Origin: Catenaria anguillulae PL171
Taxonomy: Eukaryota > Blastocladiomycota > Blastocladiomycetes > Blastocladiales > Catenariaceae
Assembly: GCA_002102555.1 (NCBI GenBank)
Contig: MCFL01000052.1
Location: 62,001 to 126,000, forward strand
DNA length: 64,000 nt
Direction of reading: 5' to 3'
Notes under the pieces: model-generated
Seen by the model: only the letters and a program-made list of their open reading frames with translations
Databases searched by the model: none
Told to the model about the DNA's origin: nothing
In this document: one piece after another, positions 33,201 through 44,256 of the stretch
Position numbering within the stretch: the stretch's first letter is position 1
Layout: every line of letters begins with the position of its first letter
Translations under genes and position numbers: made by a program

Positions 33201-34832
33201 GACTACGTACAAACTTCAACCTGAAGTGGCGAATCAAACACCTTTTCCCGCCGTTTCTCCACCGTGGCTGCAATCTTATTTATTGCGTCTGACGACGGGT
33301 CCTTGAGAAGCTCTGCAATGATGGCGTGCGTCTCGGACATTACTGGAATACTGACACTTGATTGCTTGCTGTTGACGCTGGCAGATAACTTTCGAGGTGT
33401 CGCAGGAAGACTGCTGATTTCCGCCTCGCCCAGCCGACGAGTCATGCGCTCCAGTGTCTGCTGGCCAATTCCATGGACACTGGTTGCAAACCGCTCGTCA
33501 CTTGGCATCAACTCGCCGCGACACACTTCGTGCCAATATTTCACGGTCCTTTCCAGGTACCGGTTCGCATACACCTTGGATCCAGCGGCTGCTGCGACGA
33601 ATCCCACCAGAGCTGCGGGAAGGAGAATGACCCATGATCCTTGATCGACCATGCCGATGATGGTTAGCACCATGTTTGCTATCATGGCTGCGGCCGACGC
33701 AAATGTCAGACCTGAGCGCAACATGGTGACTCGAGAGTCAAAGTACGGTTGCTGCTGGATCAGCCGAAATGTCAGATAGAGCAGGCCAATCGACGTCACA
33801 ATCATGTAGAGCCAGATTGCTGCGCCTGATTGGATTGTTGGTGTTACGGCGTCCAAGACGACAAAAACGATACGCAATGCCATGGACCTCAGCTCAACTT
33901 GACCATGAGCCTTTGCGCTGGGGCTGGTTGAAGTGGGTGATGTTTCAATGAGCTATTCCAAGAGGCAGATCAGATCCATTACCAGTCCGTCATGTCATGG
34001 GTGATTGACCGAAATCATTCCTTCCAAGGCAGAGCTCATACGTACCACCACAGACGCCAGCAGAATCAAGGGAACGAACATGAATAGCCCGAGAGTGTTG
34101 AAAAGGACGAGCGGCAAATGTGGACCTCGAAAGCATGGAACATCAAACGGCTCGAGAGTGCCGTCGCTGACGGAACAATTGATACCGCCGAAAAACAGCG
34201 TGGCGATAGGAATGTTGAGTGTTGAGACAATTAATGTGAACAAGATTCGAAGCGCCTTGAGCGCTGAAATGGGGACCTTGGTTTGTCGATGCATCAGCAT
34301 GCTTACAACTGCTGCAAGTGTAATCGTAGAAAACACCATCACCAACGCTATTAATCCAATCACTGCTGGGTCAGCCCGCATGTTTTCTTCATCACCCAGT
34401 TTTGACTGAACGAACCCAACACATTTGCAATCGAAAAGCTGGTGTACGTATCCAGGAGTCGTGTTGGCTCCATAAAAGCTGCCAGCGCACAAGGAATGTC
34501 GTGGTGAATGTGTGGATTGAGTGCGAATGAGAGCAGTTGAAAGTCGTCAAGCAGCTGTAGGAATGACATGATTCAGCCGTCAGTCTGGCTCCATGCGTTT
34601 GCATGGCGGATCCAATGCGCGCGGGCATCATTCGCACCGTCAGGATCCATGTGACTGAATTGGGCATCTCATTGTCTGTTGTGGTGATGTACGCGACGGC
34701 AAAAATCGTGTCTTCGACAGCGTTAACAGGTAGCACGCTCTTGAGCTGATGGCTGACTCGAGAACGAGCGGCCGCTGCCATCATCTGTTCGGCGCTCCCC
34801 TTGTCTTGGTACATGTAGTCGTTCGACGCCAT
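30239..34832 (-). CDS. Tiny-macrocysts (TmcB)-like multi-pass membrane protein
   Basis: Exons: 34832-34638, 34554-34046, 33952-33211, 33143-31543, 31471-31176, 31092-30968, 30903-30239. All phases agree except that 34554-34046 is one base short of frame, implying one missing base; the corrected length is about 1377 residues. The N-terminal third has several transmembrane helices (LQLLDDFQLLSFALN, VIGLIALVMVFSTITLAAVV, IWLYMIVTSIGLLYL). A helical-repeat region follows (VRFVRDNPTEVQVVLALQLLERG, LLEKSPRDKTVLRAYASFL), as in TmcB/TmcC. After a disordered linker, three more membrane regions and LQMLLKIPKK, VTSGNRRYEMQSWLVF and a last membrane pair complete the pattern. Homologues occur widely in protists and zoosporic fungi; their role is not established. 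Sensory or mechanosensory signalling is speculative. Confidence 0.8.
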
Positions 34833-35309
34833 TCTGATTCGCGCGCTTTTCAATCCAGAGGCGTCGTGGGACAAGGGCGAGAATTTCAGTGCTTGAACGC
34901 GGATGTCACGTAATCATTGCGCTGAGTGGCTATTCAAAGAGTGTTGACGCCTAGTCTCGGTGGAGGGAAAGCGTTGGACCTAATCCCTTTTCCCACGATC
35001 GGTGTTCCGAAACCTGTCCGTCAGTGCGAACATTTGTCAATTCAATTATTCTCGAACCTGCCATCCAGATCTGCGAATCGGGGCATGATTCGACCAGGGT
35101 GCAGATTCCCTCGATTTCCTTGCAGATTCTCTAAGATATGCAACAACTAGAGTCTGCACAGCTCGTCTAAACCCCGAACTCTACGCAAATGTGGTACCCT
35201 GACCAGGGACCATCACGATCGCAGAAGGACCCTATACTCTATTATCATTGCCTACTCTGCAGTGAAAATCAAATTTGTGTGTGCACATGATAAATAGTGT
35301 TCACGCGAT
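34833..35309. promoter_or_regulatory. Upstream region of the Tmc-like gene
   Basis: This 477-bp gap lies between tandem minus-strand genes. No ORF of interest is present. Confidence 0.4.
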
Positions 35310-38227
35310 TCACCCGGCGGCATTCGTTCCTGATCCAACCTTGGCTACCGCAATTCGCCCGGATAGCTCTTGAATCTACGACACAGAGACATCATCAGTC
35401 ATAAAGCAAGTGCCATTCATGTGATCCGTACCTGCTTTTCAAGTGCAGCGACCCTGCTTTCTGCCTTGCTGCATCGCATCAAGAGCTCGAGATCGTGCTG
35501 ACTCGCGGCAACGCCTGGCGGCAAGGGCGCTATTGAAGCGTTGCCAAGTCGTGTCCGCGAGGAAGTGCTCGCGAACCGTTCAAGGTGCTGAATAACTGAC
35601 TCTTGTTGGTGAACGAGGGCCTTGAGTCGCTCCGATTTCTTGCGAAACACTTGTAGCTCTTGGAGCTGAAGCTGTTGTTTGGATACGGTCTCTTGCAAGT
35701 GGCGGATTTGGTCTTGCAGAATTTGGGTCTGAGAATCGTCACCTCCACATTGTCAGTCATCCAGTGGGAAACATATCCGTTGAGCAAACGAGCATTTGAA
35801 ACCGTGCCGTTTCCGTCTGATTCTGCAACTTGGCCGCATCGGCTTGCTTGATGGACTCGGTCGCTTTCGCTGTCCTTAGTGCACTTTGCACACCCACTGT
35901 GCACAGACACGCCAAGCTGTCGGTCAACACTCTGCTTTCATGCAAGGAAGCGAATTGGACGTAAGGTGCAAACGCACAACAGTATTCGATCAACTCGTTG
36001 TTTGCCATGCTTTTCAACTGCTCGCTCGTCACATGCATCCATCCATCCACTCGTCCCGAGCTGCTGACTGATCCGCCGTTGGCAAGCTGCGCCTCCAATC
36101 GCGCGCAATCGCGCGCCAGCCGCTGCTTTTCGAGCCTGAGATCCATGATGGTCTTGGCCATGTCTTGAAACTCATCCAGCAGGGCGTGTTGTGACGGCTG
36201 TTAGACAATTTGAATCGCTCCAGTAACAAAGACCTCGCGAACGGTGAGGAAAGAAAACGTCGCTGCAACGAACCGGTTCCAAAACGGGCAGGTCAACCAT
36301 GGTCTCATCACCCACTGACGAGCCATTTGCCGCCGCCTGCACCTGACCGGGCAAGTGCGAATGATGAATGTGCACGCCAACGTCCAAGTACACGCGCCCG
36401 CACTCGGCTGTTGCGAACACAGTACGATATGCTGCTGTGGGGAACAGGCGGACGCGATGAGGGTGCTGGACGTGGCTTTGCAGCCCTGCACTTGTTCCAG
36501 CGTGGTCCAGCTCTAATGTGCCGTAGGCGACCAAGACGTAATCATGCCCTGGAGAAACCACAGCAAAGAGCTGGAATGCAAGGTTGATGGCAGATCGATG
36601 GTCTGCTGACGACACCAAGACAGTGCGGCGTTGAAAGGAAACCGGCACGTTGTCTGTAATGGCGGATCTTCCAGGCTCGCTGATGAGGTACTTGGCATGC
36701 GATTTGACCGACGGCGGAGGTGGTGGCCAAGTACAAGTCGGAGTGCCCGAGCCGTCAAAGGTGACAAGCGGAAACTTGGCCAAAGGCCGCGGTGCTACCA
36801 ATGATGTCGGAGATGCCGCAGATGTTTCCGAAGGGGAAGGGTTGCACATCATCATGTCGTTGAGAAATGCGTCGACGGAACCCGTGCTGCTGGCTGGAAG
36901 CGCCTGGACGTGAAGCAGACATCTGCCAGCGCGCGAAACGGGGAGCGGAGCAGTCGTCGACTTGACATTGAGTGTGGTGACAATGGATGAATGTGACTTT
37001 GCAGCGTCGGCCAGTCGGACCAGCAATGCCGCAGGGGACGAGATTGTGAGATCCAACGTTGACATGAGCACATGCAGCTCCAGACCCTCGATTGACGATC
37101 CAGAAGAGGATGTCGAGCTGCATTTCAAGACCGTTGCGAGCTGGGCATGCGATGGCCACAGAGGGGATAAAGTTGCTGGCAGCGAGAGATGGAACTTGGC
37201 TCGTGGCTTGTCCCGTTCAAAGAGGACAAGTGTTGTGAGGGTGGAAGCTGTCGGCAAGTTGATCGTGTCAATAACGCAGTTGAGCGATAGGCCCAAGTGC
37301 ATCACTCTGTGGTTTGCAAGCGTTGACATGAAATGAATTGCCATAAGGGAAGAATGGTCACGTATTGAAGACGCACTCTCCGGATCCTGTTACAATAACG
37401 GGGGCAGATCTCGTCTTGATGGCGGTGCCGGTCATGATGGCAAAAGAAAGGGCAGAGTTCTTGAATGAGTGCGCATTTCGCAAGGAAACGATGGTGAGGG
37501 CGAGTCGTTTTCCGCACTGACCAGGTTCCGCATCTTCAAGAAATAGTAGAGAAAACAGCATATGTAAGAATGCAGCACATTGACACAGTGCGCTGTGCCA
37601 TCAAGCCGTACAAGCTTCGGATGAGTCGATTCGACTGCCACCAGTCGGCTGTGGTGCATTAGCTGGACCATATTCGCCTTCTTCGCTGCCCACATTCATG
37701 CCATGCATTTCGTCCAACTCTGATGGGTTTGCCCCACTGGCAGCCCCGTTCCCAGGTGTTGTCCCCGAAAACGCCCTGGATGTCGCCCTGATCACTCCTA
37801 CCTGTGACTGCTGCGCTCCATCGGGACTGAGCGGCGCCATGAGCGCCAATGGGGGCGCAGAATCAACAAGAGCAGCCACATTGGACTTTGCCGACCCAAC
37901 GAGCCGTGGGCCCGCATCAGGCGAGATCTCGTACACATCAAGCAACACGGTCAAGAGTTGATCATTGCTCGGTTGGTGCTGGGGCTTCTTCTTGTCGCTG
38001 CCGGTGGTTGGGAGCGCGGGAAGTTTGAAATGGAGTTTGGGCAGCCGGAAAGTAGGCGTGAGGGTTGGCTCGGTGGAAATGTCGGTGCGCAGCGTCAGCT
38101 GGAGAGCGGTGCTGGACTTTGCAGCGTTGGCAGTTGGTGGCGACTGGAGTGTCACTCGCACAAAGAAGAGGCGCGGGTTGCCCGCCGAGATCTCGACCTG
38201 GTTGATGTGAACAAAGACAACTCGCAT
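35310..38227 (-). CDS. C2-domain and coiled-coil protein, CCDC33-like
   Basis: Exons include 38227-37612, 37533-37362, 37306 to about 36217, 36197 to about 35760, about 35730-35432 and 35375-35310. The first exon starts MRVVFVHINQVEISAGNPRLFF and has a C2-like strand pattern. A second C2-like unit spans the next two exons (KRLALTIVSLRNAHSFKNSALSF joined to HLGLSLNCVIDTINL). The 3' half is coiled coil: FQDMAKTIMDLRLEKQRLARD, LQDQIRHLQETVSKQQLQLQ, and KALVHQQESVIQHLERF. The motif order (C2 units, then DI-x-x-LR-type coils, then Q-Q-E-x-V-I-x-x-L-E) resembles CCDC33, a protein linked to motile cilia. The junctions near 36200 and 35740-35960 are not resolved and may include indels. A flagellar role fits a zoospore-forming fungus. 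Identification is by pattern only. Confidence 0.55.
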
Positions 38228-38450
38228 GATGGCATTGCATTGATTGTACCCAATTTGGGACAAGGTCCTTGTGGCCATGGGAATGTGATGGATGGAATCC
38301 TGATTGTGCGTTGGCGACTGGCCGCGCGTTGGATCGGACGCGCAGGATCGAAGGTCCGAGTACTACGCAGCTATGTATGGTATGAATGACACTGATCGAT
38401 TGACATGCGCTCCCAAAGTCATTCGCCATGAGAACGATTCACACACCACC
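38228..38450. promoter_or_regulatory. Compact divergent promoter region
   Basis: The CCDC33-like gene (minus) and the hypothetical gene (plus) start 223 bp apart, so they probably share regulatory sequence. Confidence 0.4.
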
Positions 38451-39587
38451 ATGCACTCAATGCAACTGCCTCGCGTACTCCGCCACTTCTTCCCGATGGC
38501 GCTTTCCCGCCAAGCCTTAGTCATTCGAGCACCACCACCATGCCGGCCCCAATCCACTCTCGCCTGGACCCACCTCTCGCCCCACATCTCGCACGCCCAA
38601 CGTTCACAATGGATCTCGCGCACCGACCCTCATGACACTGCCACAGTCGTGTACCGCTGCACACACACTTCGCCACCGCTGGTCGTGTTCTCCAGCCCGC
38701 TCATGGCCGATTTCGACGGGTCCAGCGGCGACACGGCCATCTGCACGCTCGGATCATGGCCATCACCCCCTCATGCACCTGCATCCGAAGCACTCGTCCG
38801 CCTCCGCCTCACTGGTTCAAGCACCCACCCAGATGCCTGCATCGTGCACGTCCCGCCCTCGGCACTTGCCATTATCCCGCCGCTCATGTACTGGCCCGAC
38901 GACCCGGATCGTACGCACGCGCCGCCCGAGCTCGGTGAGCTAATCCCACTGGCGTCTCGGGCCGACTTGGGCGCCCTTGCAAGCACGCTCGCGGCAAGCG
39001 TGGCGCCACAGCCACAAGCAATCCTGTCGCATTTCCACCCGGCGCCGCTGATTCCCGGCCTGCTTGGCACTGGCTCGTTTGCAGGCATCGTGCATCACGT
39101 GTTTGCCAGGCTCAAGTATCGGATATGCGCCAAACTGAGAAATGCAACGCGGCCAATGACAGCGGATGATCTGGCTACCGAATTGCTTGGCCCGAGCATG
39201 CCCGACATGGTTGTTCGGCTGCCCAGGGGCAGATTTGCCGGTGCAGTTGCAAGCATGTTGGCTGAGTTACAAGTGGAGGGCAAGGTGCGGGACGTGGTGT
39301 CGCCTGTCCAGAGTGGCGAGGCGTATCAGTTCAAGGCGTCGCATGGCGCATTGGGAAGTAGTGCATCACGGGTCGAGGATGTGACAAAGTTGGATCCCGA
39401 ACGTGTGTTTGGGCCAGGTGGGTTGAATATGCGGCAAATCATGGACAAGGTCAAGGCCGCCGATCAGCAAGGAAGAGGTAACAAGGTCGCTGACAGTCAG
39501 GCAAGGGCGGAAACGAGCAAGAGGGAGGCGAGCAGTCAGCAAAAGCTGGCAGAAAATAGGAGTGGCAAATGGGTTTGGGCGGCATAA
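38451..39587 (+). CDS. Hypothetical protein, possibly organelle-targeted
   Basis: An intronless ORF from the ATG at 38451 encodes 378 residues. The first 30 residues (LPRVLRHFFPMALSRQALVIR) are basic, hydrophobic and free of acidic residues, as in mitochondrial presequences. A central part contains HVPPSALAIIPPLMYWPDDP. Residues about 215-300 look like a small helical DNA- or RNA-binding-type fold (RYRICAKLRNATRPMTADDLA, VASMLAELQVEGKVRDVV). The tail is Lys/Gln/Ser-rich. I do not recognise a family. Its last 222 bp overlap, antisense, the reading frame of the kinase gene, whose true 3' end is uncertain. Confidence 0.65.
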   Translation: MHSMQLPRVLRHFFPMALSRQALVIRAPPPCRPQSTLAWTHLSPHISHAQRSQWISRTDPHDTATVVYRCTHTSPPLVVFSSPLMADFDGSSGDTAICTLGSWPSPPHAPASEALVRLRLTGSSTHPDACIVHVPPSALAIIPPLMYWPDDPDRTHAPPELGELIPLASRADLGALASTLAASVAPQPQAILSHFHPAPLIPGLLGTGSFAGIVHHVFARLKYRICAKLRNATRPMTADDLATELLGPSMPDMVVRLPRGRFAGAVASMLAELQVEGKVRDVVSPVQSGEAYQFKASHGALGSSASRVEDVTKLDPERVFGPGGLNMRQIMDKVKAADQQGRGNKVADSQARAETSKREASSQQKLAENRSGKWVWAA

Positions 39588-41114
39588 AATGATTGGCTGG
39601 ATTGCCATATTGTGTATAGATTGCTGCCTCAAGGATAGGGATATGCTAAACAACAAACGTGCACAGACAAGAATCGTTAAGCACCAAACATGATCGAAAG
39701 AGCGGGGTATCTCAGCACAAGGCTCGACTTTAACCAACCAACCGAAACATATCCACCCCCTGCGCCTCTGCCTCTCCATCAACTGCTGGCCAGCCCTCCT
39801 GGCCCGCCACTCGCCCGGTGTCATGTAGCGAAAACTCTTGTCGGCGAGCTCCTTGCTCTTGAGCACCTGCAACCACGGATGCCTGGCGGCCTGTGCGGCC
39901 GTCAACCTCAGGTACCGATGTCCCGGATTGGGCGTTGCGGGTGTCGACGACGTGATCAACCTTAACAACAAATCCGCCGCAAGCTGCAAGATGGGCGGAA
40001 ACAAATCGTCGTGCGCCAATGCATCGATTTCCACAAACTCCCGTACATCGGTAAACACCTCTTCCACATGCACCGGGTAGGATGCCGACCCGCCCAAGAT
40101 GCGCACATTGCAGTGTGCCAAGTACGGATCGAGCATTTGGCCGAGCACAATGCCCGCAGAATACATGTCGGGCGATGTCGAGTGGCAGATCTTTGGCGGA
40201 AACAGTTCGGGCGCAACGTACCCGCGTGTGCCTCGGCCGGGCGGATGGGGTGTTCCGTCGCACACGCGCGCAAGGCCGAAATCAATCAGCACCAGCTGGC
40301 CGTGCGCGTCTTGCATGATGTTGGATGGGTTCACGTCCAAGTGGGCAATGCCCATGGCGTGAATGGCGTCGAGCGCAGAAAAGAGTTGCAGGGCCAGTTC
40401 GGCGGCGCGGCGCAACGGTAGGTCGCGCAGGGGCAGTTCGAGCAGCGGGTCAAACACCACAACGTGTTCGCCGAGGTCGTTGAGGTACACGTCGCGCGGG
40501 CACACAACGTGGCGCAGAGCGTGCGGGTCGCGGTCCTTGGCAGCAGCGAGCATGGCAAGGATTTCGACTTCGGTGGGCGTGCCATGGCGCGATGGGCCGT
40601 GCGTGGTGGAGGTGGCGGTCGTGGTGGACGATGTTGGTGACGTGTTGGAGCTGGTTGCCGGTTTGGCTGGGTAGTTGTCGGGGTGTGCACGCAGGGTTTT
40701 CAGGACAATGGGCGATTTTGGTCCATCCTCGCCCTCGTCGAGTTCTGGAAGCGCATGGTCAAGGACTTCTACACGCGCAGTGGGTGTTTCCTTTGTGGGC
40801 TTGCTTGCTGCTGGGGAAGCAGAAGACCCGGGCGAGGAGTGGCCATGTCCGTGGCCGCCGGTGAGAGTGGCCTTGATCTTTTTCCACGAGAATCGGCGCA
40901 GCAATTTGGATTTGGATGAAGTTGTAACCATGGACGCGTCGCCACCGTTGGAAGCAGAAGCAGTGGCGGTGGACTTTAGGGAAGCGGATGAAGATTTGAA
41001 TGTCAGAGTGAGAGGCTGTGAAATGGTGTTGGAGCGCGTGTCCAACGGAATGGGTACGGGGGTGACTGCCGGCATCCCGGAATCTTTTGAAGCGGGCGGT
41101 GACGAGATGGACAT
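39366..41114 (-). CDS. Divergent protein kinase-like protein
   Basis: The first good ATG is at 41114; the frame is open to 41291 without ATG. About 180 residues are Ser/Thr/Pro-rich. The kinase part shows VLKTLR (candidate ATP-anchoring Lys) and EVEILAML (candidate helix C Glu), but no glycine-rich loop. The catalytic loop reads HLDVNPSN instead of HRD-x-K-x-x-N, keeping the Asp and final Asn but replacing Arg and Lys. Then come DFGLA, GTRGYVAPELF and SPDMYSAGIVLGQML. The G-T-R-G-[FY]-x-A-P-E segment and serine-rich N-terminus recall Cdc7-type or stress kinases. Loss of the loop Lys and of the glycine loop suggests weak or absent activity. After PGEWRARRAGQQ the frame becomes unlike a kinase and overlaps the plus-strand gene, so an unrecognised intron or earlier stop is likely. 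Confidence 0.7.
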   Translation of the reverse strand: MSISSPPASKDSGMPAVTPVPIPLDTRSNTISQPLTLTFKSSSASLKSTATASASNGGDASMVTTSSKSKLLRRFSWKKIKATLTGGHGHGHSSPGSSASPAASKPTKETPTARVEVLDHALPELDEGEDGPKSPIVLKTLRAHPDNYPAKPATSSNTSPTSSTTTATSTTHGPSRHGTPTEVEILAMLAAAKDRDPHALRHVVCPRDVYLNDLGEHVVVFDPLLELPLRDLPLRRAAELALQLFSALDAIHAMGIAHLDVNPSNIMQDAHGQLVLIDFGLARVCDGTPHPPGRGTRGYVAPELFPPKICHSTSPDMYSAGIVLGQMLDPYLAHCNVRILGGSASYPVHVEEVFTDVREFVEIDALAHDDLFPPILQLAADLLLRLITSSTPATPNPGHRYLRLTAAQAARHPWLQVLKSKELADKSFRYMTPGEWRARRAGQQLMERQRRRGWICFGWLVKVEPCAEIPRSFDHVWCLTILVCARLLFSISLSLRQQSIHNMAIQPIILCRPNPFATPIFCQLLLTARLPLARFRPCLTVSDLVTSSLLIGGLDLVHDLPHIQPTWPKHTFGIQLCHILDP

Positions 41115-42130
41115 GGCTTGTAGGCTGGATGACAGGAGGCTCTGCTTCTTTGCTGCGGGCGACAGACTGTTGGGTGGCGATGAAGGTGCGACGACGCGGG
41201 AGCGGGCGGTGAATTGCCAGGTACTGTGGACGATGGCGGTGTCATTGTCATGTTGAGTTTGGTGTTGGTGAGCGCACGGTGCTGATGACAAATGATTATG
41301 TGGGTGTTGAATGCTTGGGATTCAATTGGAAGTGGCCGTGGGGTGTGTTGCCTTAAGTAAATATTAAGGTTCGTTCATTGAGATAATTACCACAATGTAT
41401 AGATAGGGCAATACCGTAGTCCGTCAGGCCCCTCGAAAGTCAAGTCCAGTCTGATCGGAGTGCCCATGATGAGTCTGCTGCGCGCCAGCTGACCACCTGC
41501 AGTATACCGGCCGCGAGCGGTTGACATGACCCTGCAACTGCAGCCAGCCGCCAGCTGCGGCCGCGGGCGGGCCGTGATGAGCCAATCCGTTACCGTTCTC
41601 AGAGCTTGCTGTGGGAATTGGGAGCTCTGGTGGATTCGAGCGTGAAATCGATTCGCGGACGCGTGATAAGCGTGACGGATCGAATCATGGACGTGAGGCG
41701 AAGCATGCAGTGGAGTTGATTCATGCCAGTTGCATCAGTGGTCGGATCGAGTAGCTTCGAGAACTCGTCTAGAAAGCGACTCTCGAAGCTCTCACCCCAT
41801 GACGAATCGTGACACAAGTTTACCAGCCAATGTCCGGTGACGACCGCCGATCCGCCGATCGGATTCGAAATTCAAATGAATGCTTTGACGTCGACGCGTC
41901 TCGCACACAACTTTGTCAAGTGTGGTGTGGTGCAAGTGCAAACCTGTCCACTGCAGGTGCAGCTGGGGCCTCCCGCCACCTCAACTCAACGTCAACGTCA
42001 TACCGGAAACGTTAACGGATTCTCCGACGTCTTAAAAGGCATTGACCCCACCCGCCTGTCCTTGCCCTTGCGCATGTCTGCAACCATCTTCGTTGCACCT
42101 GTCCGATCCATCGACTCCTCCCATATCACC
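41115..42130. promoter_or_regulatory. Divergent intergenic region (kinase / ACH1)
   Basis: No supported gene. A small minus-strand ORF (41599-41817) has no recognisable content. The right end upstream of 42131 should include the ACH1 promoter. Confidence 0.35.
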
Positions 42131-43627
42131 ATGCTCCGTCTTGCTCTACCCCACGCCGCCGCCGTCGCAGCCACGCGCCCAGCCCTATCGCTGGCCGCCC
42201 GCCTCATCTCGAGCTCAGCCGTCCCTCCCAACATGGCCACCACAGGCATCGCCAACGCCCAGCGCACCGCCTCCATTGCCCGCGCCGCGTTTGGCGGGAA
42301 AAAGCGCAAGCGCCGCTTTCGGACCGGATCAAAATCAAGCGCACCCCACCCCAAGTGGTCTCTGCCGACGAAGCCGTCAAGCACATTCCCAGCCACTCGC
42401 GCGTCTACGTCCATGGCGCCGCCTGCACACCTTCGATCCTGCTCGACGCACTCGCCAAGCGCGACGACGTCACGGGCATTGAGTTTATGCACCTGCATCT
42501 CGAGGGCCCCAACCCGTGCATGGCCTACCCGGACAGGTTCTACTCCAACAACCTGTTTGTGGGTGCGGCAGAGCGCGCCAATGTCGCCCAAGGCAAGGGA
42601 TCTTACATTCCGCTCTTCTTGTCCGAAATGGGCCGCGTCATGCGCCAAGGCGTGGCCACGCCGAAAGTTGCCCTGCTCAACGTGAGCCCGCCCGACAAGC
42701 ACGGGTTTGTCACGCTGGGCGCAGAAGTGGCGTGCTCGCTGCCAGCCGCGAAACGGCCGACATTTTGATTGCCCAAATCAACCCGCACATGGTCCGAACT
42801 CGCGGGTCTGGGTTTTTGCCATTCAATGCCTTTGATTACGTGGTCCCTACACCCAACGCCGCCATGCACCAGTCGCCCATGGCGCCCATTTCCGATGCGA
42901 GCGGCGCATTGGCCAGCACATTGCCGCCATGGTTGAGGATGGCGCCACATTGCAGATGGGCATCGGCGCCGTGCCGAATGCCGTCTTGGCCGAGCTCAAG
43001 AACCACAAGCATCTCGGCATTCACACCGAGATGTTTAGCGACGGCGTGATTGAGCTCATCAAGTCGGGGGTTGTGGACAATTCCCAAAAGGTTTACCAAA
43101 AGGGTCGCACGGTAACGAGTTTTGTGGTTGGATCGCAGGCCTGTACGATTTCGTCGACGACAACCCCAAGTCCTGTTCCAAGAAGCCGCTGTGACCAACG
43201 ACCCGGTGGTGATTGGGTCCAACCCAAAAGTCACAGCCATCAACTCTGCCGTGGCCGTGGACCTCACTGGCCAAGTGGCTGCCGATTCCGTCGGCATCTA
43301 CCAAGTGTCTGGCGTAGGCGGCCAGATCGACTTTGAACGCGGCGCTGCCATTTCGCGCGGTGGCCTCCCATCATTTGCTTGCCCAGTACAAACTTGAAGG
43401 ACGGATCCAGCAAGATTGTCAACATGCTGTGGCCGGGAACAGGCGTCACCACCACGCGGTACCATGCGCATTACATTGTCACGGAACATGGCGTGGCGTC
43501 CTTGTTTGGCCAAAACTATCACGAGCGCGCTCGCAGGTTGATTGCCATTGCGCATCCAGACCATCGCGAGCAGTTGGAGAAGGAGGCCTTTGAGAGGTTC
43601 AGGATTAAGGCGTGGAGGGTTTTGTAA
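42131..43627 (+). CDS. ACH1: Mitochondrial acetyl-CoA hydrolase / succinyl-CoA:acetate CoA-transferase with six one-base deletions
   Basis: The ATG at 42131 begins a basic Ala/Arg/Ser leader of about 35 residues, a typical mitochondrial presequence. ACH1 blocks then follow in order: PLSDRIKIKRTPPQV, EFMHLHLEGPNPC, PPDKHGFVTLGAEVACS, ETADILIAQINPHM, MVEDGATLQMGIGAVPNAV, HLGIHTEMFSDGVIELIKSG, TAINSAVAVDLTGQVAADS, GVGGQIDFERGAA, LWPGTGVTTTRYHAHYIVTEHG, ERARRLIAIAHPDHREQLE. The enzyme transfers CoA between succinyl-CoA and acetate or detoxifies acetyl-CoA. Frame is lost near 42300 (A run), 42741, 42897, 43138, 43172 and 43369; each is repaired by one added base, usually in a homopolymer, giving 500 residues, the family's normal size. 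With no nonsense substitutions, consensus error is more likely than decay. Confidence 0.9.
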
Positions 43628-44256
43628 GGGGTCAAGGTGAGTGGGAAAGGAAGGGGTCGGTGGTCGACCTTGTAATGTTCTAGATTAACTATGGTTGGAT
43701 GCGATGTGATGCGAATGAATACACAGCTGCCATCGTTGCTCCCAATTCCACTCTCACTCACACTGAAAAGCTGACACGACGAGAGCAGCCAGACTTGGCA
43801 CTGACTCGTTGGTTTTGGTGTGCGACTCGCGACCACGTCAGTCACGGCTCCCAGCCAGCCTAAGAACAGCTATGTAGAACCAATAGACGAGACGGGTTCA
43901 TCAGTGGCATTTATTGTCGGCGACTCTGCAATGATTTGGCATGCGTTGTTGATGGCCGTCTGTCGTGAGTTGTGTGTGATCAGCGGCCGTCGTCCATCGC
44001 CAACCCAAAAGCTGTAGGCACAGGCACAAGCAACCGCCGCCGTATTGACTGCCCGACTGCTGCTATGGACATTTGATGCATTCCATGCAAGAAACCCATG
44101 GCAATTTGACATTGCGATAGCATCCCGCCCGTACACTTCTGCGTGGCCCCCTAGCTACCTGCGTAATCATCGGTTCCATCAATTGCGTCCCCGCCACTCT
44201 GCCGCCGCACTCTCCTGCCGCCGGCGCACAGAAAAGAACGACGATCGCCATCCGAA
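43628..44256. other. Intergenic spacer
   Basis: This lies between ACH1 and the next plus-strand family gene. Short ORFs on both strands (43820-44017 plus, 43870-44136 minus) have no recognisable features. It should hold the promoter of the gene at 44257. Confidence 0.35.
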
